Assembly: GCF_000425285.1 (NCBI RefSeq)
Contig: NZ_AUDD01000008.1
Span: 91,417 to 155,416, forward strand
Length of the DNA stretch: 64,000 nt
Direction: 5' to 3'
DNA from: Acidipropionibacterium jensenii DSM 20535
GTDB lineage: Bacteria > Actinomycetota > Actinomycetes > Propionibacteriales > Propionibacteriaceae
This document shows, piece after piece, positions 36,467 through 46,003 of this stretch (within the stretch, counting starts at the first letter, position 1; every line of letters begins with the position of its first letter). A program made the translations under genes and the position numbers. Under the pieces are notes generated by a model. The model ran no database searches, had not been told where the DNA came from, and saw nothing but the letters and a program-made list of their open reading frames with translations.

Positions 36467-37801
36467 ATGTCATCAACGGATCTCCAGAACAGCACTGCCA
36501 CCGGGTCCGCCCGGCCCGAGGACGAGAGGGTCGGGATCGGCAGGGCGATCCTCTACGGTGCCCAGCACATCCTGGCGATGTACGGCGGGGTGGTCGCCGT
36601 TCCCCTGGTGGTGGGCAGTGCCGCCAGACTCGACGCCGCCGAGCTGGGCATGCTGGTGGCCGCGGCGCTGTTCGTCTCCGGACTGGCGACCCTTCTGCAG
36701 TCCCTCGGACTGCCCCACCTGGGCTCCCAGCTGCCGCTGGTCAACGGGACGACGATCGGCGCCGCCTCCACCATGCTGGCGATCATCGCCGCCCACCAGG
36801 GCGATCCGCACCAGGCGATGAGGGTGATCTTCGGGTCGGTCATCATCGCCGGCGCGGTCGGCCTGGTGCTGGCCGGGCTGTTCGCGCGGATCCGGCGGTT
36901 CTTCCCGCCGGTGGTCACCGGCACCATCATCACCGCGATGGGGGTGTCCCTGCTGCCGGTGGCGGCGGGCTGGTCGATGGGGCCCGATCCCAAGGCCCCC
37001 GACCACGGATCCCTGACGAACCTCGGGATCGCCCTGTTCGCCCTGGTCGTGGTGCTCATCTGCAGCCGGATCAGGGCACTGTCCCAGGTGGCGGTGCTGG
37101 TGGGGATCGTGGTCGGCACCCTGTTCGCCTGGCTGCTCGGGCGGGCCGACTTCTCCCAGGTGTCCAAGGGCTCGGTCATCGCCCTGCCCCACCCCTTCTA
37201 CTTCGGCGCCCCGGTCTTCGAGATCGGCGCCATCCTGTCGATGACCATCGTGATGATCGTCACCCTGATGGAGGTGATGGCCGACCTCTTCGCGGTCGGG
37301 GACACCATCGGCACCACCATCGACGACAAGAGGGTCGCCGACGGGCTGCGGGCCGACATGCTGGCCGCCACCGTCGCCCCGGTGTTCAACTCCTTCCCGC
37401 CCACCGCCTTCGCCCAGAACGTCGGCCTGGTCGCGGTGACCGGCATCAAGTCCCGGTTCACGGTGGCCGCCGGAGCCGGCCTGCTCATCCTGCTCGGCCT
37501 GTTCCCCTGGCTCGGTCGACTCGTCGCGGCGATCCCCTCACCGGTGCTCGGCGGAGTCGGCGTCGTCCTGTTCGGGACGGTGGCCGCCGCCGGGATCAAG
37601 ATCCTCACCAAGGCCGACTTCGAGAACCCCAACAACCTCATCATCGTCGCCGTGGCGCTGGCGATGGTGCTCTTCCCGATCGGGGCACCCACCATCTACG
37701 CCCAGCTGCCCAGCTGGATCTCGATGATCCTGGGATCGGGGATCTCCTCGGCGGCGCTGGCCGCGGTCGTGCTCAACCTGGTCCTCAACGGCCGCAAGTG
37801 A
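36467..37801 (+). CDS. NCS2-family nucleobase (xanthine/uric acid or uracil) permease
   Basis: 444 residues with about 14 hydrophobic segments. Proton-coupled importer of purine or pyrimidine bases. ILYGAQHILAMYGGVVAVPL is the NCS2 opening (QH motif in TM1), followed by the second conserved region VFNSFPPTAFAQNVGLVAVTG, where the N-x-G-x-x-x-x-TG pattern of the signature motif is recognisable. The FPPTAFAQNVG form is more like the xanthine/urate branch, but specificity is not certain. ATG 36467 with GGGAGCAGG upstream. Single gene between gatB and the amidase. Confidence 0.88.
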   Translation: MSSTDLQNSTATGSARPEDERVGIGRAILYGAQHILAMYGGVVAVPLVVGSAARLDAAELGMLVAAALFVSGLATLLQSLGLPHLGSQLPLVNGTTIGAASTMLAIIAAHQGDPHQAMRVIFGSVIIAGAVGLVLAGLFARIRRFFPPVVTGTIITAMGVSLLPVAAGWSMGPDPKAPDHGSLTNLGIALFALVVVLICSRIRALSQVAVLVGIVVGTLFAWLLGRADFSQVSKGSVIALPHPFYFGAPVFEIGAILSMTIVMIVTLMEVMADLFAVGDTIGTTIDDKRVADGLRADMLAATVAPVFNSFPPTAFAQNVGLVAVTGIKSRFTVAAGAGLLILLGLFPWLGRLVAAIPSPVLGGVGVVLFGTVAAAGIKILTKADFENPNNLIIVAVALAMVLFPIGAPTIYAQLPSWISMILGSGISSAALAAVVLNLVLNGRK

Positions 37802-37925
37802 GTGGCCCGGTAGCGGGGGGATCCTCCGGTACCCCGCCCGCCTCCTGTCGGCCCGCGCCGGCCCCGCCACACGATCGTGATGAACCCGACACACATCGGG
37901 GTGCGACCAGTGGCAACGTGGCGGA

Positions 37926-37963
37926 CTGCCGGGGGGACGTTCCCCCCGACCGTCCCCCGGCAG
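37926..37963 (+). other. Overlapping alternative hairpins upstream of the amidase gene
   Basis: CTGCCGGGGGGACG (37926-37939) can pair with CGTCCCCCGGCAG (37951-37963) with one bulge, or its inner part GGGGGGA can pair with TCCCCCC (37941-37947). The two structures are mutually exclusive. It is located 38 nt before the ATG. It may be the NCS2 permease terminator or a leader element; function unknown. Confidence 0.4.
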
Positions 37964-38000
37964 ACTCCGGGGTGACGCGAGTCATGGGGGAAAGAGTGAG

Positions 38001-39938
38001 ATGACAACCCTTTCGCGACGCAATTTCCTGTTCGCCACGCTGGCCGCCTCGGCGACCGCCGCAGCCGGAACCGTGCTGGGAAGTGAACCGGCGCTGGCCG
38101 TCGACCGAGCCGGTGAGTTCACCCGGGCGGCAGCCAGGTACGACGTCCCGGCGGCGGTTCTGGCGACCGTGAGCTACGGCCAGTCCCGCTGGGAGGACCA
38201 TGCCGGCAGCCCGTCGGCGGGCGGCGGCTACGGCCCGATGCACCTGGTCGACGGGGCCCGGGCCGCCGCGGCCCGGCGGACCGCGGACAAGACCGGCACC
38301 GGAGTGATGGACACCCTCGGACAGGCCGCCACGCTGACCGGCTACTCGACCAGCACCCTGCGGACCGACCCGGCGGCCAACATCATGGGAGCCGCCGCCC
38401 TCATCGCCAGCGTGCAGAAGAAGCTCGGCCTGGCGCTGGGCACCGACACCGACCCGGCCACCTGGTACTCGGCCATCGCGGCGGCGAGCGGACTGGCCTC
38501 CTCCTCGGCCCAGCGGGTCTTCGCCGACGACGCCCTCCAGGATCTGCGCCGCGGGGTAGTGCGCAGCACCGTCGGCGGCACCCTGAGGATGGCTCCGCGC
38601 ACCATCGGGACACCCACCAGGCAGCGGTCCTGGCTCACCGCCAGGATCAACCAGGCGGCCGCCACCACGGGTGGACGCCCCGACTCCCGGATCGACGGGC
38701 CGCGCGGGCTGGGCATCGAGTGGGTCGAGGCCCCCTACGAGCAGTACGGGCCCGGCGACGGCGACTACGGCAACCACGACCTCGCCCATCGACCGGTGAC
38801 CCCGACCCTCGACCAGATCGTCATCCATGACACCGAGTGCGTCTACGACGAGGCCCTCAAGCTCGTGAAGATGCCCACCTATCTGGCCTGGAACTACACC
38901 TTCCGCGCCTCCGACGGGCACGTCGCCCAGCACCTTCAGGCCAAGGACATCGGCTGGCACGCCGGAAACTGGTACGTCAACACCCACGCCCTGGGGATCG
39001 AGCACGAGGGATTCGGTGCGGTCGGCGACGAGACCTGGTACACCGAGGCGATGTACCGCCGATCCGCCCGGCTGGTCGGCTTCCTGGCGCGCAAGTACCG
39101 GATCCGGATGGACCGCGCCCACATCCTCGGCCACGACCAGGTGCCCGGGGTCGACACCGCCCACATCCCGAGCCAGCACTGGGACCCGGGCCCCTTCTGG
39201 GACTGGGAGCACTACTTCCAGCTGATGGGCGCCGACCTGCGCCGCGGCACCATCCGTCGTCCGGCACGGCCCGGTGAGGTGGTGCGGATCCTGCCCGGGT
39301 TCGACACCAACACCCAGCCCCTCACCGGCAAGGACGGGGACGCCGGGGCCGGATACCCGGCCGGCACCGGAATGAACTTCGTGACCCTCCACACCGCACC
39401 CGATGACTCCTCACCGATCTACACCGACGCCGGGCTGCACCAGAACGGCACCGCCGGGTCCTCCTACGTGTCCGACATGGGAGGTCGAGCCGCGGCCGGT
39501 TGCGACTACGCGGTGGCCGCCGTCAAGGGGGACTGGACCGCGATCTGGTACCTGGGCGACAAGGTGTGGTTCCGCAATCCCCGACGGCGCCCGACCGCCG
39601 CGGTGGTGTGGCTGGGAGCCCGGGTCGTCACCCCGAAACGGGGCCGGACGAGCATCCCGGTCTACGGGGTGGCCTTCCCGGAGGCCTCGGCCTACCCGAA
39701 CCCCGAGGACGCCAAGGAGCTGGCACCGCTGATCTACACCCTCAAGCCCGGCCAGGCCTATGTCCTCCACGACGCCGACATCCCGGCCGACTACTACAAG
39801 GCCTGGACCTACTCGGCCGACACCCCCGGCGACCATGTCGACATCGTCGGCAAGCTCAAGTACTACATGATCGGAGTGGGTCACCGGATCGGCTACGTGC
39901 TGTCCACCGACGTCGACATCAGGAGGGCCTGCCTGTGA
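38001..39938 (+). CDS. Tat-exported N-acetylmuramoyl-L-alanine amidase (Amidase_2 domain)
   Basis: 645 residues. Twin-arginine signal peptide (SRRNFLFATLAASATAAAG, cleavage expected after ALA at residue 33). A first helical region (about 35-200) looks lysozyme- or goose-type-like (AAVLATVSYGQSRWEDHAG, GGGYGPMHLVD) and may be a second muralytic module or a binding domain. The Amidase_2 zinc domain covers about 265-410: IVIHDTE, AWNYTFRASDG, ALGIEHEGFG, ILGHDQVPG and QHWDPGPFWDW hold the ligand residues. The C-terminal 230 residues resemble SH3-like repeats with VTLHTAPDDSSPIYTDAG. Acts on peptidoglycan outside the membrane. RBS GGGGGAAAG. Confidence 0.88.
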   Translation: MTTLSRRNFLFATLAASATAAAGTVLGSEPALAVDRAGEFTRAAARYDVPAAVLATVSYGQSRWEDHAGSPSAGGGYGPMHLVDGARAAAARRTADKTGTGVMDTLGQAATLTGYSTSTLRTDPAANIMGAAALIASVQKKLGLALGTDTDPATWYSAIAAASGLASSSAQRVFADDALQDLRRGVVRSTVGGTLRMAPRTIGTPTRQRSWLTARINQAAATTGGRPDSRIDGPRGLGIEWVEAPYEQYGPGDGDYGNHDLAHRPVTPTLDQIVIHDTECVYDEALKLVKMPTYLAWNYTFRASDGHVAQHLQAKDIGWHAGNWYVNTHALGIEHEGFGAVGDETWYTEAMYRRSARLVGFLARKYRIRMDRAHILGHDQVPGVDTAHIPSQHWDPGPFWDWEHYFQLMGADLRRGTIRRPARPGEVVRILPGFDTNTQPLTGKDGDAGAGYPAGTGMNFVTLHTAPDDSSPIYTDAGLHQNGTAGSSYVSDMGGRAAAGCDYAVAAVKGDWTAIWYLGDKVWFRNPRRRPTAAVVWLGARVVTPKRGRTSIPVYGVAFPEASAYPNPEDAKELAPLIYTLKPGQAYVLHDADIPADYYKAWTYSADTPGDHVDIVGKLKYYMIGVGHRIGYVLSTDVDIRRACL

Positions 39939-39953
39939 GAGCCCAGTACCGGA

Positions 39954-39998
39954 TGACCCAGGACCGATTGACCCAGGACCGATTGACCCGGTACCGGA
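39954..39998. repeat. 15-bp tandem repeat, three copies
   Basis: Units begin TGACCCAGGACCGAT at 39954 and 39969, with a third, diverged copy at 39984 (TGACCCGGTACCGGA). It starts 16 bp after the amidase stop. Number of copies may vary between strains. Confidence 0.85.
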
Positions 39999-40047
39999 TG
40001 CCCAGCTAGCGGCGGGCTCGGGACCGGGGGACTCGGGGCGGTGGTGG

Positions 40048-40692
40048 TCAGACCGACAGTTCGGTCGTGCGGAAGGCCTCCACCGCCTCGGGCTCCCCGA
40101 GGATCTCCACCCGGGCCGCCCCGGTCCGGCCGAAGCAGTACAGCAGCACCTCCGAGGGCAGCCCGACGAGGGTGACGATCCGGTCACCCGGGTGCAGCCA
40201 GATCCGGTGCAGGGCCCCGGTCTGGTCGCTCAGCTCGGCGCGCACCCCGACCGGCGAGTGCCTGGTGAACAGCCGTCCCATCCGTGACAGGGAGGTGGCC
40301 AGATGGGTCTCGGTCTGGTGACCCAGGGTCCGCGGCGTCCATCCCGGCTGAGCGCGCAGCAGGTCCTCGTGGTGGATGAAGAACTCCGCGCCGTTGGCGA
40401 TCCGGTCGACCCCGGGAATCCGGAAGACCGACAGCCGCGACGGACCGCTGCGAAACCTCTGCACCCGCTCGGCGAACGAGGTGGAGCGCTCCAGCTTCTC
40501 CGTGCGGCGGGCCCCGATCTCGTCGAACAGGTCGATCTGTCCGCCCAGCGCCCCGATCGGGTCGTTCTCCCGGATCAGCAGGTGGCACAGCAGGTCATCG
40601 GAGAGCCACCCCTGGCACAGGGTCGGTGCGGCCGGCCCCAGCTTGTCCAGATCATCGGCCAGTGCGGCCCGTTCGGTTCTCGCCAGCGACAT
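40048..40692 (-). CDS. TIGR03085-type protein (DinB/maleylpyruvate isomerase superfamily)
   Basis: 214 residues. Four-helix metal-binding fold related to mycothiol-dependent maleylpyruvate isomerases. Likely metal-ligand histidines are in LLCHLLIREN and in AEFFIHHEDLLRAQ. The C-terminal part (VEILGEPEAVEAF) matches the small domain of this actinobacterial family. Start ATG 40692 was chosen over a longer frame to 40782 because of the GGGAAGGGG upstream and the MSLARTERAALADDL family opening. Substrate unknown; a mycothiol-dependent reaction is a guess from the superfamily. Confidence 0.78.
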   Translation of the reverse strand: MSLARTERAALADDLDKLGPAAPTLCQGWLSDDLLCHLLIRENDPIGALGGQIDLFDEIGARRTEKLERSTSFAERVQRFRSGPSRLSVFRIPGVDRIANGAEFFIHHEDLLRAQPGWTPRTLGHQTETHLATSLSRMGRLFTRHSPVGVRAELSDQTGALHRIWLHPGDRIVTLVGLPSEVLLYCFGRTGAARVEILGEPEAVEAFRTTELSV

Positions 40693-40805
40693 CGCCGACC
40701 CCTTCCCTCGTGTGTGGACTCCATCCTGCCGCATCAGTGCACCCCACCACCTCCGGAGCAGGGTCGAGGCCGTGGTCACCATCCCGCGAGCTCCCGGTGA
40801 GCAGC

Positions 40806-40811
40806 CATAAT
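40806..40811 (+). promoter_or_regulatory. Candidate -10 box of the hisI-trp-lgt cluster
   Basis: CATAAT followed by 7 nt and the hisI ATG at 40819, with no Shine-Dalgarno; leaderless geometry. No leader peptide or attenuator is possible if transcription starts here. Confidence 0.55.
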
Positions 40812-40818
40812 GTGTTCC

Positions 40819-41178
40819 ATGTCACTGGACCCCTCGATCTCCTCACGCCTCACACACAACGCCGCCGGCCTGGTGCCGGCCGTCGTCCAGGAGGCCGGCA
40901 GCCGCGATGTCCTGATGCTCGCCTGGATGGACGACGAGGCGCTGGCCCGCACCCTGGCCACCCGACGGGCCACCTACTGGTCGCGGTCGCGCCAGGAGTA
41001 CTGGGTCAAGGGGGAGACCTCCGGTCACACCCAGCACGTCCGAGAGGTCCGGCTGGACTGCGACGGCGACACCATCCTGCTGCTCGTCGACCAGACCGGC
41101 GGGGCCTGTCACACCGGGGACCACACCTGCTTCGACGCCGACCTGCTGCTGGCCGACACCGCGGAGGATGCCCGGTGA
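40819..41178 (+). CDS. hisI: Phosphoribosyl-AMP cyclohydrolase
   Basis: 119 residues. Histidine pathway step opening the adenine ring of PR-AMP; monofunctional (no HisE part). Mg/Zn-binding residues are in [10 protein letters not shown] and [25 protein letters not shown] is the substrate segment. ATG 40819 (MSLDPSIS) was preferred to 40810 because of the CATAAT-N7 spacing. It overlaps trpE by 4 nt, so histidine and tryptophan genes share one transcript, away from the hisDCBH cluster 18 kb downstream. Confidence 0.95.
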   Translation: MSLDPSISSRLTHNAAGLVPAVVQEAGSRDVLMLAWMDDEALARTLATRRATYWSRSRQEYWVKGETSGHTQHVREVRLDCDGDTILLLVDQTGGACHTGDHTCFDADLLLADTAEDAR

Positions 41179-42764
41179 ACGACCAGAGTCCCCGCACCGG
41201 GTCCACCACCGACCAGACCGCGACCGGGCCCCGCCACGGCCTGGTCGTCGAACCCTCCCTCGACCAGTTCCGCACCCTGGCCGCCGATCCCGACCGCGGC
41301 GTCATCTCGGTGCGCGCCCGACTGATCGCCGACGACGTCACCCCGGTCGGCGTCTACCACCAGCTCTGCGCAGACCGCGACCTCACCTTCCTGCTGGAGT
41401 CCGCCGACGCCGGGATCTGGTCGCGGTGGTCCTTCATCGGGGTGCGCTGCGAGACCGCGCTGACCACCGCCGACGGCGCCGCCCGCTGGATCGGCACCCC
41501 GGTGCAGGGGGCCGGCCGGGAGAAGGATCCGCTGGCCGCCCTCAAGTCGGCGCTGGTGATGCTGCAGTCCCCGCGCGAGCCCGGGATGCCCCCGCTCACC
41601 TCCGGGTTCATCGGCTACCTCGGCTATGACGTGGTGCGTCGCCTGGAGCGGATCGGGGACGACACCGTCGACGACCTCAAGCTGCCCGAGCTGTACTTCA
41701 TGCTGGTCGGGGACATGGCGGTGGTTGACCACAAGACCGGCGAGCTGTGGCTGATCTCCAACCACTACCTGCCGTCCGGGCCCGACCGCCAGGACCCCGC
41801 CCGGACCGAGGCCGCCTGGCAGCGCGCCGTCGAGCGCATCGAGCAGATGGCCGACCAGATCCTGGCACCGCACGCCAGCCTCAGCCAGGTCGACCACGGG
41901 ATGGCCGATGTCACGATCACCCGGCAGCGCACCGGGCAGGAGTTCGCGGCGATGGCCGACCGGGCGATCGAGAAGATCAAGGACGGCGAGATCTTCCAGG
42001 TGGTGCCAAGCCAGCGGTTCGACATCCCCACCAGGGCCGACGCCCTGGACATCTACCGGCAGCTGCGCCGCTGCAACCCCAGCCCCTACCTCTACCTGCT
42101 CAAGCTCCCGGGGTTCTCGGTGATCGGGTCCTCCCCGGAGGCGCTGGTGACGATGACCGACGGGGTGGCCACCACCCACCCGATCGCCGGCACCCGGCCC
42201 CGCGGCGCCACCGACGCCGAGGACCAGAGGCTGGAGCGGGAACTGCTGTCCGACGAGAAGGAACGCTCCGAGCACACCATGCTGGTCGACCTCGGGCGCA
42301 ACGACATCGGACGGGTCTGCCGCCCCGGCACCGTCAACGTCACCCAGTTCATGCACGTCGGGCGGTACTCCCGGGTGATGCATCTGGAGGCGTCGGTGAC
42401 CGGAGTCCCGCGCGAGGGGGTCGACGCCCTGGACGTCACGCTGTCCTGCTTCCCGGCCGGCACCCTCTCGGGGGCCCCGAAGATCCGCGCGATGCAGATC
42501 ATCGAGGAGCTGGAGGAGACCCGCCGCGGGGTGTACGGGGGAGTGGTCGGCTACTTCGACCTCAACGGGAACTCCGACTGCGCGATCGCCATCCGCACCG
42601 CCGTCCTGATCGACGGGATCGCCCGGATCCAGGCCGGGGCCGGCATCGTGCTGGACTCGATCGGCGCCAATGAGAACCGGGAGTGCGAGAACAAGGCCTC
42701 GGCGGTCATCGACGCGGTGCGCAGCGCAGAGGCCCTGGCCGCCCATCGCCAGGACCGGCGGTGA
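41175..42764 (+). CDS. trpE: Anthranilate synthase component I
   Basis: 529 residues. Converts chorismate to anthranilate using ammonia from a TrpG partner that is not in this window. The Trp feedback-inhibition motif LLESAD is present near residue 75, and the chorismate-binding domain shows [43 protein letters not shown] and [11 protein letters not shown]. The GTG at 41175 overlaps the hisI stop (GTGA). The ~25 N-terminal residues are variable and polar. Confidence 0.96.
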   Translation: MNDQSPRTGSTTDQTATGPRHGLVVEPSLDQFRTLAADPDRGVISVRARLIADDVTPVGVYHQLCADRDLTFLLESADAGIWSRWSFIGVRCETALTTADGAARWIGTPVQGAGREKDPLAALKSALVMLQSPREPGMPPLTSGFIGYLGYDVVRRLERIGDDTVDDLKLPELYFMLVGDMAVVDHKTGELWLISNHYLPSGPDRQDPARTEAAWQRAVERIEQMADQILAPHASLSQVDHGMADVTITRQRTGQEFAAMADRAIEKIKDGEIFQVVPSQRFDIPTRADALDIYRQLRRCNPSPYLYLLKLPGFSVIGSSPEALVTMTDGVATTHPIAGTRPRGATDAEDQRLERELLSDEKERSEHTMLVDLGRNDIGRVCRPGTVNVTQFMHVGRYSRVMHLEASVTGVPREGVDALDVTLSCFPAGTLSGAPKIRAMQIIEELEETRRGVYGGVVGYFDLNGNSDCAIAIRTAVLIDGIARIQAGAGIVLDSIGANENRECENKASAVIDAVRSAEALAAHRQDRR

Positions 42765-42768
42765 GCCG

Positions 42769-43395
42769 GTGAGGACCCCGCCCACCCCGTTGCCGTCCGG
42801 CCTGCGGGCCGCCCTCACCCTCCTGCCGGCGCTGTGCGCCGCCGTCGTGATCGCCGCATCCCGCCAGACCTGGCGCCGGGTGGGGTCGGTGTCGCTGACC
42901 GGCACGGAGGCCTCCGGGGCGCTGGTGGACGGGTTGGGTCTGGTCGGCCTGGCCGCCACCGCGCTGCTGCTGGTGATGGGACCGGTGGGACGTCGCCTGG
43001 TCGGGCTGGTCCTGGTGGCGGTCGGCCTGGGCACCGTGCTCGCCGTCCTGGACTCGACCGTCAGCGCCGCCACCTGGGCGGCCCACGGAGTGGCGATCGG
43101 CTCGCGGCCGGAGCCGCCTCTGCACGCCGCGGGCCGGGTCGCCCTGGTGGCCGGTGCGGTGATGGCTCTGGGCGGAGCCGCCCTGGCGGTGGCCGCACGG
43201 CGCTGGCCCGTCAGCCCCTCGCGGTTCGCCCGGAACCGCCGGACGCCACCGGTCGGCCCGGACGCCGATCCCCGCGACGTGTGGGCCGCGATGGACCGCG
43301 GCGAGGACCCCACCCGGGACCAGCCGCCGGAACTCCCGGACCCCCGGTCCGAGGCGGCCCCGCAGTCCCGACCACCCAGCGAGAGCCACTCCTGA
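42769..43395 (+). CDS. Trp-biosynthesis-associated membrane protein (Trp_oprn_chp)
   Basis: 208 residues, about four transmembrane helices (about 10-28, 48-68, 72-90, 122-142) and a hydrophilic, Pro-rich C-terminal tail. The family occurs between trpE and trpC in many actinobacteria and its function is unknown. The ASRQTWRRV motif after TM1 is characteristic (W-x-x-V). The GTG at 42769 is 4 nt after the trpE stop. Confidence 0.8.
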   Translation: MRTPPTPLPSGLRAALTLLPALCAAVVIAASRQTWRRVGSVSLTGTEASGALVDGLGLVGLAATALLLVMGPVGRRLVGLVLVAVGLGTVLAVLDSTVSAATWAAHGVAIGSRPEPPLHAAGRVALVAGAVMALGGAALAVAARRWPVSPSRFARNRRTPPVGPDADPRDVWAAMDRGEDPTRDQPPELPDPRSEAAPQSRPPSESHS

Positions 43396-43411
43396 CACAG
43401 GTCCGGCGCGC

Positions 43412-43417
43412 TACAGT
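43412..43417 (+). promoter_or_regulatory. Candidate internal -10 box before the PAAW-protein gene and trpC
   Basis: TACAGT 16 nt after the upstream stop; it would start a transcript with a leader of about 100 nt. No run of Trp codons is seen in that leader. Confidence 0.4.
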
Positions 43418-43523
43418 GCCGAACAGGGGACGGCTCACGCCGGAACCCCCGACACAGCCGCTGACAGGCGGCAGCTGCCCGACCGGAACCAGCCGCACAG
43501 CAGCCCGATATCCAGGAGGAGCC

Positions 43524-43757
43524 ATGAGCCGCGAGACCGCCCCCGTTCGCGCCCGCCAGGGACGCGTGTACGACGACGGAAAGAGCCCGGCCGCCTGGAC
43601 CGGCACCGTGATCGCCGCTCTCGGCTTCGTGGTCGCCACCATCGGCGCGATGGCCGGACCGAACTGGCCGGCCTGCATCGTGGGCGGCGCCCTGGTGGTG
43701 GTCGCCATGATCGCGGTCGTGGTCCTCAAGGCACTCGGCTATGGCTCCCAGCACTGA
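43524..43757 (+). CDS. HGxxPAAW-family small membrane protein (GKSPAAW variant)
   Basis: 77 residues with two predicted helices (about 30-50 and 52-70). Actinobacterial trp-cluster protein of unknown function named for its HGxxPAAW motif before TM1; here the motif reads DDGKSPAAW, with the His replaced by Asp-Gly and Lys. RBS AGGAGGAGCC just before the ATG. Its end overlaps the trpC start by 17 nt. Confidence 0.85.
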   Translation: MSRETAPVRARQGRVYDDGKSPAAWTGTVIAALGFVVATIGAMAGPNWPACIVGGALVVVAMIAVVVLKALGYGSQH

Positions 43758-44649
43758 GGCCGCCCCGATGCCGACCGAACCGGGGGCCGGTCCCGAGACC
43801 GCCACGACCAGGGTCGCCACCGGCCCCCGACAGACCGGAACGGTTCTGGACGGCATCATCGCGGGGGTGGTGACCGACCTGCGCGAGCGTCAGCTGATGG
43901 TCAGCGAGGCCAGTCTGCGAGGGGCCATCGAGCTCGTCGCCCCGGCCCTGGACCCGGTTCCCGCGCTGCGGCGTCCCGGGCTCTCGGTGATCTCCGAGGT
44001 CAAGCGGTCCAGCCCCTCCAAGGGCTCCCTGGCCCCGATCCCGGACCCGGCCGCCCTGGCCCTGCGCTACCAGGCCGGCGGAGCCGCCGCGATCAGCGTC
44101 CTCACCGAGCAGCGCAGGTTCAGCGGAACCCTGGCCGATCTGGACGCGGTGCGCGCCGCGGTCGCCGTCCCGGTGCTGCGCAAGGACTTCATCGTCACCG
44201 AGTACCAGGTCCTGGAGGCCCGCGCCCACGGCGCCGACCTCGTGCTGCTCATCGTGGCGGCCCTGGGGGACCAGGAGCTCACCAGCCTCCACCGGCTGGT
44301 CACCAGTCTGGGGATGACCGCCCTGGTGGAGGTGCACACTCCCGAGGAGGCCCGACGGGCCGCAGACCTGGGAGCCACTGTGGTCGGGGTCAACGCCCGC
44401 AACCTCAAGACCCTCCAGGTCGACACCTCGGTCTTCGGCCAGCTGGTGGGCCTGCTGCCCGCACAGGCGGTCAAGGTCGCCGAGTCGGGCATCCTCACCC
44501 TCGACGACGCCCTGGCCGCCCACGCGGCCGGTGCCGACGCCATCCTGGTCGGTGAGGCGCTGGTCCGCTCCGGCGACCCGGCCGCCTTCATCGACTCGAT
44601 CGGACGCGCCACCGGCGCGACCCCCGGCTCATCGACAGCCGGGGCCTGA
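43741..44649 (+). CDS. trpC: Indole-3-glycerol phosphate synthase
   Basis: 302 residues. TIM barrel converting CdRP to indole-glycerol phosphate. [12 protein letters not shown], the catalytic Lys in [28 protein letters not shown] and VAESGI are all in place. The N-terminal ~30 residues ([10 protein letters not shown]...) are an Ala/Pro/Thr-rich extension; the conserved part begins at [10 protein letters not shown], so a start inside the overlap with the preceding gene is not certain. A 67-nt gap precedes trpB. Confidence 0.95.
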   Translation: MAPSTEAAPMPTEPGAGPETATTRVATGPRQTGTVLDGIIAGVVTDLRERQLMVSEASLRGAIELVAPALDPVPALRRPGLSVISEVKRSSPSKGSLAPIPDPAALALRYQAGGAAAISVLTEQRRFSGTLADLDAVRAAVAVPVLRKDFIVTEYQVLEARAHGADLVLLIVAALGDQELTSLHRLVTSLGMTALVEVHTPEEARRAADLGATVVGVNARNLKTLQVDTSVFGQLVGLLPAQAVKVAESGILTLDDALAAHAAGADAILVGEALVRSGDPAAFIDSIGRATGATPGSSTAGA

Positions 44650-44716
44650 ACCCGATCCCACCGCCCCCGCCCAGCGGCCCTCGCCGCCGGGCACTCGTCC
44701 TACGGAACGCGAGAAC

Positions 44717-46003
44717 ATGTCACCTTCCAGCACATCTCCTGCACCCCGAACCCCGGACACCGGGGCACCGGCCCAGGTGCCCGACGCCACCGGCCACTTC
44801 GGCAGATTCGGCGGCCGGTTCGTCCCCGAGGCCCTGCAGGCCGCCCTGGACCAGCTCGACCGCACCTTCGAGGAGGCGATGGCCGATCCGGCCTTCGCCA
44901 CCGCCCTGGACGACCTGCGTCGCAACTACGCCGGACGGCCCAGCCCTCTCACCGAGGCCCACCGGTTCGCCGAGCACTGCCACGGGGCCCGGGTCTTCCT
45001 CAAGCGCGAGGACCTCAACCACACCGGTTCGCACAAGATCAACAACGTCCTGGGGCAGGCTCTGCTGGCCCGCCGGATGGGCAAGCACCGTCTGATCGCC
45101 GAGACCGGTGCCGGCCAGCACGGCGTCGCCACCGCCACCGTCGCGGCGATGCTCGGGATGAAGTGCCGGGTCTACATGGGCAAGGTCGACACCGACCGGC
45201 AGGCCCTCAACGTCGCCCGGATGCAGCTGCTGGGCGCCGAGGTGGTGGCCGTGGAGGCCGGCTCCAAGACCCTCAAGGACGCCATGAACGAGGCCATGAG
45301 GGACTGGGTGGCCCATGTCGACGACACCCACTACCTGATCGGCACCGCCTCGGGCCCGGCCCCCTTTCCCAAGGTTGTCAAGCAGTTCCAGCGGGTCATC
45401 TCGATCGAGTCCCGCGAGCAGATCGAGATGATCACCGGCTGCCTGCCCGACGCCATCTGCGCCTGCGTCGGTGGCGGCTCCAACGCCATCGGCTCCTTCG
45501 CCGAGTACATCGCCGACCCCTCGGTCAAGCTGTTCGGCTTCGAGGCGGGCGGCGAGGGAGTGGCCACCGGCCACCATGCCGCCTCCATCACCGGGGGATC
45601 GGTGGGGGTGCTGCACGGCACCCGGACCTACATCCTTCAGGACGAGGACGGCCAGACCGTCGAGTCCCACTCCATCTCGGCCGGCCTGGACTACCCGGGG
45701 GTGGGCCCCGAGCACTCCTGGCTGGCCCGCACCGGCCGGGCCCAGTACCTGCCCATCGACGACGACGAGGCGATGGAGGCGCTGCGCATCCTCACCGAGT
45801 CCGAGGGGATCATGCCCGCCATCGAGTCGGCCCACGCGGTCGCCGGGGCGATGAAGATCAGCAAGGACCTGGCGGGCAGGAACGGCAATCCGCCGGTCAT
45901 CATCATCACCATCTCCGGGCGCGGGGACAAGGACGTCGACACGGCGTTGAAGTGGTTCGGCATCGACGGCAGCGTCGACGCCACGACAGGAGGCATGAAG
46001 TGA
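44717..46003 (+). CDS. trpB: Tryptophan synthase beta chain
   Basis: 428 residues. PLP enzyme condensing indole and serine. [13 protein letters not shown] opens the conserved region; PLP Lys107 in HTGSHKINN; the phosphate loop GGGSNAIG and FEAGGEG are intact. TrpB1-type, pairing with the adjacent TrpA. ATG 44717 gives a 25-residue Ser/Pro-rich N-terminal tail; its RBS is weak. Ends overlapping the trpA GTG by 4 nt. Confidence 0.96.
   Translation: MSPSSTSPAPRTPDTGAPAQVPDATGHFGRFGGRFVPEALQAALDQLDRTFEEAMADPAFATALDDLRRNYAGRPSPLTEAHRFAEHCHGARVFLKREDLNHTGSHKINNVLGQALLARRMGKHRLIAETGAGQHGVATATVAAMLGMKCRVYMGKVDTDRQALNVARMQLLGAEVVAVEAGSKTLKDAMNEAMRDWVAHVDDTHYLIGTASGPAPFPKVVKQFQRVISIESREQIEMITGCLPDAICACVGGGSNAIGSFAEYIADPSVKLFGFEAGGEGVATGHHAASITGGSVGVLHGTRTYILQDEDGQTVESHSISAGLDYPGVGPEHSWLARTGRAQYLPIDDDEAMEALRILTESEGIMPAIESAHAVAGAMKISKDLAGRNGNPPVIIITISGRGDKDVDTALKWFGIDGSVDATTGGMK

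Noticed and set aside
37802..38000. c-di-AMP (ydaO-type) riboswitch before the amidase gene
   Set aside because: Such riboswitches often precede wall hydrolases in actinobacteria, but the conserved ydaO sequence blocks could not be recognised; only G/C hairpins are visible.
43396..43523. Trp attenuator or leader peptide before the PAAW-protein gene and trpC
   Set aside because: No short ORF with Trp codons and no T-box sequence in the 128-bp gap.
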